Of a stretch of 64,000 nucleotides of DNA, positions 38,038 to 50,200 are shown in pieces. Position 1 is the first letter of the stretch; every line of letters begins with the position of its first letter. A program made the translations under genes and the position numbers. The stretch lies in contig VZRZ01006498.1 in assembly GCA_013398175.1 (NCBI GenBank), positions 633,081-697,080 on the forward strand, in the 5' to 3' direction. Origin of the DNA: Climacteris rufus. Its lineage: Eukaryota > Chordata > Aves > Passeriformes > Climacteridae. Under the pieces are notes generated by a model. The model saw only the letters and a list, made by a program, of their open reading frames with translations, had not been told where the DNA came from and did no database searches.

Positions 38038-38130
38038 GCTCACCTCTGGACCCTCTCCAATAGATCCATGTCTTTCCTGTGCTGGAGACTCCAGACCTGG
38101 ACACAATACTCCAGGTGTGGTCACACGACC
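38038..38130 (-). mobile_element. CR1 retrotransposon, segment 2 after the nested LTR
   Basis: CR1 sequence resumes with CTCTGGACCCTCTCCAATAG and runs on to CAATACTCCAGGTGTGGTC, both standard CR1 segments in reverse orientation and collinear with segment 1. Similarity fades at about 38130, the 5'-truncated end of this insertion. Confidence 0.9.
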
Positions 38131-41100
38131 ATAAACGGTTTCTGCAAAACATGAACTTGAATATTTGTCTATACTGCATTTTGAGAAATAGTATAGAAAC
38201 ATCTTCCATTATAATTAAAATTGTATTTGGTCCTGTGTAAATCGAAGCAGTATCTGGGTTGTTTCATTTAAAAAGCTCTTGTTTACTAGCATTACACTGA
38301 ACTTTTAAACCTATGAAAATTATTTACTGTCTTCTATACTGAGTTCACTTTCACAAACAACTAATTTCGAACACACAGCTGATTCTTACATCTCGTCGTT
38401 GATAAAGTCATTATTATATTCAAGAGAGGAAATTATTAGGAGACAAGGAGGTGAACCATGAGGTTTCCATTGTATAGAAAATTTCTTCTCTTTTCCATTC
38501 CTTTTTTTAGATATGAGCTTGATGTGTCTAATTAAAGCTACACCAATATATTTTTAAAATAGGACATTTTATATATTGGGCTTCCTATATGCACGGTTAT
38601 ATACGTGAATAGGATTTCAGGATTTAGTTCATGCAGTGTTATTTCTTTAATAGCTCATTTCAGTCTTCTACTAAAGGTCTGAATCACAATAGAATAAATC
38701 TAACTTGAATGAGGAAGATTCATTATATCACTTCATTATCTTATCATGGTACCTCTTGTTTATTAATGTAAGTTAATGGTAACTTTAGTGTTATGTTGTC
38801 TATAAAATCACACAGATGGTGATCAAAAACAGTTAAGGTTTTTGTTGTTAGCTGTTGGAGTTGGATTTAGGTTCTTCGTAACTACTGTGATAGATTGTCT
38901 AGTTCATCAATACTCAAAACACTAGAGAAGTGAAAGAGAATAGATTGAAACAGGACAAGTTGCTGGAACATTAAAACAACAAAAGTTGGAGAGGATTCTT
39001 TAGAAGTGTTGTTTTTTTTTTGTTAAGCTTAAGTTAAAACACAAGTGCTCACATTGCTGAAGGCAAGACAGGATTTAATACAGCCCTCTTAAGTACTTTC
39101 CTAGAACAAAGTATCCTTAAATAGTTGTCATTAAAAATCATTGTTTATTACATATAATTTCTGCATTAAACTGTTCTTAACATAAAGTGATTTAGAAAAA
39201 CAATATTTTTCAGATACTGTGACTTAGAACAGACTGCAAATAACATATTTGAGAAGAATGAGTTCTGAATTTTTGAAAGAAAACTATAGATGGGATGATG
39301 ACAATGCAGTTGCTGCTGATTATTGCAGATTCTTTTAAAAAGAGAATCAAAATAACATGGTGCTCTTAACGACGTGAATTTCCATTAAGTCAATGATACA
39401 TCTAGAAAGGTACCTATCATAATTAACATGGAAATCCTTTTGGATAGGAAAAACTTACTGAATAGTACTTGAAAAATTTTTTCCCTTTTACATCCCCTCA
39501 TTCTGTTGGGAAAAAGTCCATACTTCTTACTTTCCAGGCAGCCAGTCCCTGCCAAATCCCTGTAGAGTGGCAGCATTCATGCTTTTCTGAAAGAGCCTTG
39601 GTTGTCTTATTCCTGCCAGATCTTGACATATTCTCACTTTGTCTTCTAAATCTAAATAGATTCCAACAGTTAAAAGTGGGAGAGAAAATAAGATTTTAAA
39701 AGGTAGGTGTTAAGCAAATGCGGCAGAAATAAAGTTAATTCACAGGATGGGTACCATAAAGACATTTAATCCCTAATTTTTTAATTTTACTCCATGTTGA
39801 GTCCTGACCGTAACAGAGCACACAGCAGTAATGCAACCAGGCAAAATGGTTTGTGGTGAACACCTACTTTGAAGGGAGAAGGTGAAACTCTTTTGAATTA
39901 TTGAGAAAGGAAGAGTGATCAAACACTTTTTTTTTAAGGAACTCCTATCACTTTTGTTCTACTTTCAGTCTCATTTTATTTCGTCATGAATACTTTGCAT
40001 TTATGAAGTTTCTACCACTGTGGTATGTGAAGCCATGAAAAAAGGAAGTGGATTAAAACTGTGACAGACCCAGGCAAATTGAAGGTTTTCAGTTATATGA
40101 TTCATACATCCAAACTCGAGAGACTGTCTCTCAGGGAATTACAACTACTGAATTACTGTGTAATTGCTCTTTATTTCTGAATTTCACCTGTGTGTCCTGG
40201 GGGTGTTTTATGCCAGAGAGCATTAGATAAAGACATCAGGTGACTTTACTCTTGCTGTAGATACTCTCCAGGTCTGCTAGGTTTTGGGAGGCCTCCTGAG
40301 ACTTCTGTTTCCCCTGCCTCTATTTTCTTCAACTCTCAAGTTGCAGAAAAAGTCCTCTCACAGCCCTCCTCTTTTGCAACTCACTGTTTAGTGCCCCCTG
40401 GTAACACAATTTCCTCAACCACACCTTTGCCCACCTCATACAGTCAGACACAGGCAAAACACTGATGGCCTAATTCCTCTCTATAGGATGAATAGAGGAG
40501 GAGGTTCAGTGGGTGGTGTGAGGAATTGAAAACAATTCTGGTTTTGTGCTTCTATTTTGACCAACAGAGGGTCTGCAGAAAGATAAGAAGATTTGCATGC
40601 TCAGTCAAAGCTCACAAAGCTCCACTGAACCCTCACCAGTCAGAGAAATATGGATATAATATCATGATATTTGATAATATTGTACTTTTGGATATCAGTG
40701 TCTTGAAAGATTCAAACAAAAACATCCAGAACTGCTAACAATAAAAATGCTTATGAATCCCTCTAGTTTTTTGTTTGGCCTTGAAAACAAACTGCATGGG
40801 AACATTTACGGCATTGATTCCCAAAACAAAGTCATCTTAGGTATTTGCTACAGTTTCAAGTTGCTCATTGTAGAAATGGGTATGCAGTGACCTCCAAATA
40901 GCAACTTCTTCAGTCAGCACAATACTGGGTTTTTTATTTACTCAATTCCATGAATAAAATACAGAATATAGGAAAACAAGGAATGTATTGTGAATTTAAG
41001 TGAAATTAAGGAATGCAACCTATCTTGACTTCCCTGACTATTTTTTTAAGCAAACTTTACAATAACTCTTAACTTCATTTGATTAAAAAATCGAGTCAAC

Positions 41101-41226
41101 TGCATAAAAATTATAGAGCAAAGTTGAATCTTTAACATAAGCATGTATTTTTATGAACGGCAATTGCAAATGCAAAATAAATACTGAAATTAATTTGACA
41201 TAAAAAGTCCATGTTAAACAGGTGTT
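38131..41226. other. AT-rich non-coding DNA, no gene seen
   Basis: Only short open frames without recognisable motifs, and no named repeat. Composition is a little more mixed around 40190-40520, but nothing there could be assigned. Confidence 0.55.
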
Positions 41227-41551
41227 TGTCGCACTTTGGACATGAAAGAAAGACGCAGACACACGTTGAAGCGAGAGAGCCAAACTGCAGGCAAAATCTC
41301 TGGGCAGGACTGTGCCTCCCAGACCCCACACTTTATTTTATATATCCTCCTAGAAACCACAGGGATTGGAGGGAGAAATTGCCACCTCTTCATCACACTG
41401 GTCAAAAGAATTATCCATCAAGTATCTCCACCCAGGAGAAAGGAATGCAAACAATAGAACACAGAAAAACATGGCTATGTTTACAGAGAATGCATGAGAA
41501 ACTGTTACAGAAGAATGAAAACATTGAAGAACTGCAAAACTCAGGGCAACA
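41227..41551 (-). mobile_element. Solo LTR, family A copy 3, minus strand, diverged
   Basis: On the plus strand it starts TGTCGCACTTTGG and ends TCAGGGCAACA, the reverse complement of the family A termini. It has a perfect 6-bp target-site duplication GGTGTT (41221-41226 and 41552-41557). Shared landmarks with copies 1 and 2 include GGAGAAAGGAATGCAAA, ATGTTTACAGAGAA and the reversed TATA/AATAAA core (CTTTATTTTATATATCC). It differs clearly more than the other two do from each other, especially in the GC-rich first 110 bp. It is therefore an older copy or a subfamily. The 122-codon plus-strand frame here is antisense LTR sequence, not a gene. Confidence 0.92.
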
Positions 41552-41557
41552 GGTGTT

Positions 41558-44500
41558 GGTAAATAATCTGGAAATGTGAGAGAAAAAAACCTGAAAAATA
41601 ATTTCAACATGCCTAATAAAGCAAAGAAGCTTAGAAGAAACTCACAACTCACAAAGAACAAAGAAAACAATTATTCTTTCCAGGTATGTCAGTGTGTTTT
41701 GTACACTTGTTAATTCTCTGGTTTTACAAATGCAAAGATTAGCAGTTGTATTTTTCTGAAGTTCTGACAGATTTCATTATATTTGATGAAATCCTCCTCT
41801 GTGTATAAAGCCGGAATAATCTCTTCACATACATTCCTTTCTCACATTCCTTATAAATTTGTTTATTTTTATGGTTTCCAATTTAAACTCTGGGAGGGGA
41901 ATTAAGAGTGTGAATGGAAAAGCATCCTCATGAACTGCAGTTCCTACTACAGGGTTTGTGGTTTATTTATTGGAGGTAGTGAGGGGAACATAGGGAAATG
42001 CTGGAATCTTACAAAAAACTTCTGTCTGGAAAAATAAGATTTAATTTGTGGCATTAAATAAATATTAAACTCAAAATTCTTAGTTTAGGGAAGGTTGTTC
42101 CCAGAAATCTCTTGCCTACATCCAGAAGGACTCCAATGGCACAATACTTTTCTGCTATAATTTTATTTTTCTGGATATCCTGTGACAGGCACATCCAGGC
42201 TTCCCCACTAGAAACATATTTCCTTGTATGCAGGGAACATTTCATAATGAACAAAAAAGTAAGAAAGTCTTGAATCAAGACATTTCAGAATACTTGATCA
42301 GGGTCTTTTAAAGATAGCAGGAATAGACACCATTGTGTTAAGAATCCTTCCTGGAGCAAAAGGTGGGGAAATTTCAGTTGATTTCACTGTTTGCAATCAA
42401 ACCTGGCAAAAGCAGGTCATTATTTTTAAATTAAATTTCTGCTAGAACACTTAAGAACAAAGAAGGCTCATTCTGGCTGAAATCTTCACATTTAAGAGGT
42501 AACAAGTATTTATATATAATTATATAATATATACATGCATACACACACATATAATATTTACATATTTTTTCTTCAAACTTTACTTAATGAATTACTAGTT
42601 TTATTGGTAAGATAAAAACACTTCAGAAAATGTGTAGCTCAAAATACATTTCTTTCTGTGAGTTTCCATAGGAGTCTTTGCTACCTTTTGTAGGTGAGTT
42701 GTGTGGTTATATTGACAAATTTAAAAATCATACTATTCTGAAGAAAATTTCCCAAATTACAACTTTTTTATATCAGTCTGTATGGTTTTGTGGGCAAAAA
42801 TGAAGAAGACAATAACAATTTGAGTACAGAATTCTAAATTATCTTTGATAAAAAGTAAACCCAGAACATCAAAGTGTTAAATGTTTATTCCAGGATTTTC
42901 AGGTCGAAAATACAACTTTACAAAGTCTTTGCTGTCATAATTTTCCCATTTCATAGATTTGACAGAACCATTTTATTTCCTTCTTTTCAGTTACATTTTA
43001 TTATTCTGAATGTTTCTTATTACCCTTAAATCCTACAATGGACTTTAAGTATAAAAAATCTAGAATGACCATGCTGCATAAATCAAAGGCCTATCTAGAG
43101 TTGTATCATTTCTGAAAGTATTCAAAAGCAAGTGTAAATGTAAGAGTGTAAGAACATAAGACCTGGAAAAGAATATGTGGCTCTTTCTCTGATGGCACTT
43201 TTCTAACTTCCAAGCACTTTCATCTCAAGAACTATCAGAGTTAAATATATTTTCTGTCTGTTTATTAGCCCTTATACGTGACAAAGTCAGGCCTTGCCTT
43301 GAGCTTATGTAGCTTTTAACATCCTTTCATAAAATGTTCCATATCTCAGTTACCTTTTGTACAAAGAACCACATCCTGGTGTTCTGAATTTACTCAGTAT
43401 TCCAATAGTGTCATCTAGTCCCCCTTGTAATGAGTCTTATGATACCAGATGGTGCCAGGGATTTTTGGCAAGAAATGCCTCAAAAAGTTACATTTCAAAT
43501 GAAACTGGTGTTGACCAGAGTGCCAATAATTACTATGGAAGTTTACAGATTACTTCAACCTGGATTTTATAAAACTACTTACATGGAGACTTTTGGTAGT
43601 TGTTATTTTAGCTAAGGGAACTACCTGACAACATCCCAAGAATTCCGTGAGTGGTTAAATTTACTCTGTTATTTTTATCTGTAAATTTATTCTTCCTTCC
43701 TCTTCCCTTCATACAAAGCTGTGTGTGCACACACTGGAGTGCTTCACTGGTGAAGTCTCTTAAGTCTTTTCTGGTCTCCTTTGTCAGACTTATATTTATC
43801 CTTCTAATGCTTTATTTCTCTTACCTGCTTCATCCTGTTATAAGGCCTGGAAGACACTTTTTTAGTTTAGTCCATAACACTTCTGAGTCTGCTCATATCT
43901 GGACCAGCACAGAGTCATTTTTAGTACAGTACCCTGAGTGGCTTTCAAAATGGATAATGTGATCATAAGAAATCTTTGAACAGATCTCTCTTAATTCAAT
44001 GAAGTTTAGCAGTATGTATGATGCCCCCCGATTTGTTCTGAACCTACTCCTTAACTTGGAAGAAAAATATGTTGTAAATTAACTTTTTTCCTCTATGTCT
44101 CTAGTAAATATATGAGAAGAATTTATCTTTATGGGATGGGCAAGTTAGATTCATTTTCTTATTTCATTATCTTTTGATGTAGGAGTAAAAATTAAATTGT
44201 TGGTTTTGCAATTAATACACGATTACTCGTTAACTATATGGCAAGGTTGCCTAAAGCTTGAGATAAGAGCTCTTGTTTATTATGTACAAATCAAAAGCAA
44301 ACAATCTAATCAAATGAAACAAAACCAAAGAAATAATGCCCTTGCAAAGGACTGGAAGCAAAACAAACTGTATTTCCTCCAAATCTAGTTTATAGATTAC
44401 ATGGAAGTGAATTTTTCCTTCTTTTAAATATGAAACCTGAGGGTTACTAGTATGCAAATAAAAAGCCAGGAACAAAAGCTAACCTTTTATTTTAACTTGG

Positions 44501-45658
44501 GGATATTTTCAATATTTCTGTCAGGGAGATTGCCTCAGAATATCTGAATGGATTTAATTTATTTAGATGCTTAGTATTAGTAAGCCACATCGCTCTGATC
44601 TGCTGTAGTAGAAAGGCAATGTACAGGCAGAGCACTGGTACAGCTTTTAACAATACCCCGAGAGATTTTCCTGTTTTCCCTGATCTGCTGGGAAATGCTG
44701 ACTCATTCAGGGCAAGCTACTTCTCTAGGTATCTCAAGTTTCCCTACCTATAAGATAGGGCTAATAATATCAGAGCTGGCGTATCTGTTCAAGAAAAATA
44801 CTAAATTTGTCAGAAATATGCAGATTCAGGGGATTCAAACTACTCAGAAGCCATGGTAGAAACCAGCTGAGGCAGTTAAAAAAAAAACAAAAAAAAAACT
44901 TAGTGCTTGATTGCTATCTAAAATAAGGAAGGCACAGCACACCTACTTTTACTATGAAAGTGCAATTTTCAGTTTGACATAAAATTTAATTGTGTGTGTT
45001 GTACTTTGTTTTGCTATTTGGGGTCACTCACCTCCTCATTCCTTGATTTTTTGTTCAGCATGAAACAAACACATCTGTTATTTTTTAGAATGTTAGTAAA
45101 ACAAAGCATGCAGGTCTTTGAGGGCTCCTAGGATACTTAATTGTCAACTCTCTCTTTCCAGGCCTTCATAAAGGGCACCATGACATAAAGATTTCACTAA
45201 GTGCTCCTTCTTTTAAAAAATCCATAGCCAAAAATGTGAAACATTTTTTAATGTATTGGTGAAAGCTCTGTACTTGATTTTACAAAATATTTCTTTCTTT
45301 AATATGACTTTTTTTCTATTGCTCTTTTGAAATGTGTTACAATTGACACATTAAGGTATTTGAACCTTTGGAAATTCAGAGGAAAAAAAACCAGAGATCT
45401 CTTAGCAACAATAAGGTCTTCCTGAGACAATGGAACACGTATCCATATTTTCTGCAAAACATCTTAAGATTCAAGGCTTCCTAACTGAGCAAGTTAAGGA
45501 GAGACACTACTCAACAATTAGATATACAAACCATCTCTTTTCTTCAGAGGAGGAAGTTTACCTTTGACTAAATTAATCACATAACTAGCAATTTTTTGTG
45601 TTAATTAAATTTCTAATGGTCTGTAATAGGGAAAACTGAGATTTTCATGGCAGTGTAT
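41558..45658. other. AT-rich non-coding DNA, no gene seen
   Basis: Open frames reach at most about 103 codons (43651-43962 plus, a hydrophobic low-complexity reading). An AT/AC-rich microsatellite lies at about 42510-42560, and an A-rich patch at 44879-44899. Confidence 0.55.
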
Positions 45659-46224
45659 TGTGCTGGTTTGTAAAAGTACAGCAGGAAGACCAGGTCCCCT
45701 TAATCCTTCTTGATAGTAGAGGTAGAAATACTACAAGTGGTTATAAATTGGAGTCACAATTTATTGAAGAACTTGCAATAAACCCAACCATAACAGTGAA
45801 AGATTGTACAAAAGCGGGAATGGTTTAACCAGCAAAGGCAAGGTGTCACCTGTCCCCACCCCAGAACAACTGAAGGAGCAAAACCCACAGCTGCCAAGCA
45901 GTGATGCCTGTACTGGACTGCGGCCATGGCGGGGTCCGGGGGAGGATTTCTCACTGCTGTGGTGGTGGTGGTGGCAGTGCTGGCAGCTGTCTCTGCCTGA
46001 GGTGGTCCGGGTGGCAGACACCTCTTCCGAGAGCCAGGCAAGACAAGAGGGTCCCTCTGTTTTCACCCATGGTTTTTAGAGGGGATAAAACCACTCCCTT
46101 CCTCAACTGGGGTGACGAAGAAAAAGTTTTGCTGTTTTCCCTGCCCAAAACTGTCCCTTCCAAGCCCACAATGATGTGAATGGTGTGGAATAAACTCTGC
46201 CTCTTATCCCTGTACCTAAGCACA
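45659..46224 (-). mobile_element. Solo LTR, family B (ERVL-like), minus strand
   Basis: The ends form a perfect inverted pair: TGTGCTGG on the left and AAGCACA on the right. They are flanked by 5-bp sequences differing at one site (TGTAT at 45654-45658, TATAT at 46225-46229). This fits a 5-bp duplication with one mutation. On the minus strand, TTCTTCAATAAATTGTGAC supplies a polyadenylation signal near the 3' end. The middle is GC-rich, with a GGT/GGC triplet repeat (about 45959-45977) that creates spurious open frames on both strands. The TGTGCTGGTTT terminus resembles that of avian ERVL-type LTRs, so the class is inferred. Confidence 0.75.
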
Positions 46225-46435
46225 TATATTTCTTTGTATGGGTAACTAGACAATAGTAAAAGTATCAATGTGTACAAATGCAACAATATTACAATGGAAA
46301 TACTTTTATTTAGAAGTCCTTCAGTTTTAACAATGACCTATGTTTTAATATTTCATTGTTTGTTTCAAGTCTCAGACATTTGAAACTTCCCTCTCACTTA
46401 AATGGCAATGACTGTATGTGACTGCAGTTGATGGG

Positions 46436-47222
46436 TGTGTCAGATTATCTGAAAGGTAACCAAAGGAATGTATTCTATCACCACCTCCACCACCTCATGA
46501 TTAATTGTTAACGATGGGTCATTCACAACAGCTGGCCACTGCACCCCCCCCCCTCCAGACTGCAATGGGCATTAGCTAAGGAAGAAAGAGAGGCAGCCCT
46601 GCAAGGCAGAGTGATGCCTCTGTCTTCACATCAATGACTGAGCCCTGATAACACCCTCTGAGAAGCAGCAGCTACTCTGTGGAGGGTCATCTTCGCTAAG
46701 GGGCCATCAAGGCCTCCTGGAACGATTCATAAATAGCATCATCCCATTGTGATATGCCTGGCCCCGAAGGGAGGAACTGAACATCCTACCTGTATAAAAG
46801 ACTTGAAACACACTAAGAGACACCACTTCCACTGGATTTCCAGAGGAGAGGAACTCCACAACCACCNGATTGTGATATCCCCCGCCCTGAAGGGAGGAAC
46901 TGAACATCTTATCTGTATAAAAGAAGGATTGGGGAACTCCATACTGACTTCTGCTGACAAGCACCACTGAATCTTCAGAGACAAACTAGATTTTTCCCTC
47001 AGGCTCATCATGGTAACAGGACTGCAGACACCTTTTAGCTGGATTGCTATTACCCCCCCGACCAACAGGGTGTCAGGTTGTATTCTAACCTTGTCAGTTT
47101 AGTCTGGTTTTTCTGTATTACTGCTTTTAATTTCTCCTATTAAATTTTAGTTTGGACTTTGAATCTCTCACAATATATTTGTGTGGGGTTAATTCCTCTG
47201 CTGCTTTTTTCCCACGCTAGCA
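46436..47222 (+). mobile_element. Solo LTR, family C (ERVL-like), plus strand
   Basis: The segment has LTR architecture: two TATA elements (TGTATAAAAG at 46791-46800 and 46914-46923), a C-rich tract, and a T-rich 3' part ending GGGTTAATTCCTCTGCTGC, which resembles the 3' end of the LTR at 57804. The proposed ends are TGTGTCAG and CTAGCA, flanked by ATGGG (46431-46435) and CTGGG (47223-47227), a 5-bp duplication with one mismatch. An alternative start at about 46498 (TGATTAATTG) cannot be excluded. No gag or pol sequence adjoins it. Confidence 0.7.
46746..46923 (+). repeat. Internal tandem duplication of the LTR promoter region
   Basis: A block of about 55 bp, running from ATTGTGATAT through GAAGGGAGGAACTGAACATC to TGTATAAAAG, occurs at 46746-46800 and again at 46869-46923 with a 123-bp period and a handful of substitutions. 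A single N at 46867 lies two bases before the second copy. Either the LTR has a duplicated promoter or two allelic or paralogous reads were joined. Confidence 0.85.
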
Positions 47223-50200
47223 CTGGGTGTTAATAGTAAACAAGTGGAAACACATATAGACTCTGCATTTATAACATGAATGGCAATTCATATTTGCTGT
47301 AAATATGGAAGGTATTTGCACTTAATGTTTACAGCATTAGCATCTGATGCTAATCAAGCAAATTTTGACTATATTGATTACTCACTGAAGGCTGATATAT
47401 TTTATCAAAATTGTGAAAACAAATGTCGTTCTTTACTGTGTTTGTCCAAATATTTTCTTAATGGTCAGACTTGCTCCAAGTTCTGAGGCACCAAAATTTT
47501 CATCAGCCCTACTAAGACTCAGTTCCTGCTCTAGAAAGACAGTTGTTAATACTTAAACTGGGATGCGTAATACAAAAGAGTACATAACTTTGCTGTTGTA
47601 TTTAAGGTTGGTTTAAGATTAGAAGCAGTGCTAAGTTCATAATGTCTCAAAAGTCAGTGAAATTTTTTGTTGATATCTGTGGCTTAGTATTGTGATCCCT
47701 AAGAGATTATTGGTAGAGTCTGGATGAAAGCCCAGACAATAAGGTAGATAAATTCACCTAGCTTTGGAGGTGTGCATACTAAAATCATTCTTATGAGCCA
47801 AAGTCAAAATAGGCATAATTTGCCAGACTTATTTTGAAGGTAATTAAAAAATTTTATTAATGGTGTGTAAGGCTTTAGTGACTCTTCAGTCAGATTTTTA
47901 TTAATTACAGGAGTCCATGCTGACTGGCTCAGAACGTGATATCCTTATATTATTAAGGGAATTCCTGTTAGTCTGAGAAATGGGCACAGGATTTTACTGG
48001 GAGGTCAGGACTTAGATATTATTCCTCAATTTATCTATTGCTGTTCCTCTCAACATGTGACCACAACTGTAAGTTAATTGGACTGGCTAAAGTGTTGTGC
48101 TAAAAATCTTCTCTGATATCATAGAAAAAAATATTTTGTAGTCTTTTCCAATGTTGTTCCACCTGTGTGGAAAAAAATTGTCTTTTTTGACCACCTGACA
48201 ATCCATTCTGCAGTTCTTGCATCACAGGTGATGTAACTCGTTTCTGTTTCAATCTGAAACTGAGGTTGATTATAAAATACACTCAGTATAGTTACAGTAA
48301 ATGTGTTTTACACTTGTGATATTGTCTTTATAGATGACCAACAGCACTATTTTTCTTTATCTGACATTGAAATGAAAAGCCCATAAATTTACATTATATT
48401 AATTTGTCATTGTAGTTTAAAAATTATATTCTAGCTATTTGGAGTGAGATAATTCTAAAAAAACTTCATGAAACAATCATAGGCTTTTATTAATTTATTT
48501 TTTAATTTTGGACAGAAGATGCTGGTTTACAAAAAAGTGAAGCAATTGTGAAAAAGTTTAACTTATGACAGTAAACATACATTATAAAGTATAAAAAAAA
48601 AAGGAACCCAAGAAACGGATTCCAGCATTTTAAAACTAAAAATTTAGTTTTATTCATAACATGAAATATTGGAAAGCTAAAAATAAAAAAGTGAGTTTCT
48701 GTAATGCTATAATAAATTAAAAATAGCCACACTGAAAAATTATCACCTTGAACCATACTTCAAATGTTTCATATTTTTCATATTTTAGTATGTTTTTCCT
48801 ACTGAGGCTTTGCACCTAATTTATAAGAGTGATGTTTTATTTAAATTTTCCAGGTTTTGAAAATCAAAAAATGGTTCTGCTGTGCTTGCATGAGACTCTG
48901 CTGAACATAAGTGAAGTATTTGCTAAAGGGAACAAAGCCCATAACTCCGATTGACTAAAAGTTGGAAAGTTATTAGAATTGAATATCAGTCAGGAGGTAT
49001 TTCTTAAAAACTGGATTTCTGGGGAACAATATTATCAGTTCATATTCTGAGGAATCGTTCTGTCAAATGCCATAGGAGGAGATAAGGAACTTCCTGAGAA
49101 AAGACTTGTGAACGCAGAAATGGTTTGAGAACTTCCGTATCATAGTAAAGAGGGATGTATTCAGTTTTCAGAAGAGCATGAGAATTTTGTGTTTATCTAA
49201 CATCTCAAGAAACTTTGGAGTTCTGGAACATATTAATTTGTTTCTTATTATTTAAATTTCCAGTCTGGCATAGTGGTCTGCACACACATTCAGAAGTAAA
49301 TAAGACAAAAAAACCCAGATAAACAAAATGGGTCAGGGTGTTTGGTTTTTCTTCCTTTTTCATGATATTCTTTGAATTTGGGATAAGGATGGAATATTGC
49401 ATTTCCTACATTACTTATTACTAGAGAGAGTCCTATATAAGAATTCTATATGTGATTTCCCCCAAACTGTAAAATGTTGGACTGAAATGGGAGCCTCATA
49501 CCTGTACCTCCACTACTAATGCACGCCAATTAGACTGTTGTAGGTTACCTATGGTGTGATGCAGTCTTAAATGACTTCAGTATTTCAAATGCATAGGCAG
49601 ATTTGTCATCCTCTTCTGTTTCCCTCCTCTGCTCTGATGGGACTGAACCTCTTTGGGCTTGTTTCTATTCTGGGAAGCCTGTCTGAAGGCATATGTTTTG
49701 TCTAGTGCTCTGTGCTGCTGCTGCTTGCAGTCCAGCAGCTCAGAGCTGTTCCAGAGACTGCTGAGTATTTCTGTATGGTGCATTTCTAAGTCTGTTTTTG
49801 AACCTATGGGATTCTGTGGTGTGTAAGAAAGTATCTGTGTCTGCCCTATTTCAGCCAGTCACACTGACAGGAAGAGTGAAATGTTGCAGCTAATTTTTTC
49901 TCTCTCTAAGAAGAAGTTAAAAACTAGAAATAATGTTTTTTTATGTTGTTTGATTTATATTCTGATTTACCTGTGGCAAACAAATCACCTAAATTTTGCA
50001 ACTTCATTTTTCAACTCATATGGGCCAGGATGGCATTTCCAAATGCAGAAAAAATATTTATATAAATATAAGCAAGTATTTACATGAACATTTGTTTTGA
50101 ATTTATGACACAATGTGTTCCTCCTTTAGCTAACAGATATTTTAGTATAATATGTAGTTATTTAGATAACCCCATTTACTAAAACTTTTTCATATTCTAG

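Noticed and set aside
41211..41579. A 122-codon plus-strand frame.
   Set aside because: It lies almost wholly within the minus-strand solo LTR at 41227-41551 and is antisense LTR sequence.
45754..46286. Overlapping frames of 91-111 codons on both strands.
   Set aside because: They come from the GC-rich middle and triplet repeat of an LTR. Frames on both strands at once argue against a gene.
49577..49783. A 68-codon polar minus-strand frame considered as a coding exon.
   Set aside because: It lacks a convincing acceptor and donor pair and resembles no protein I can name.
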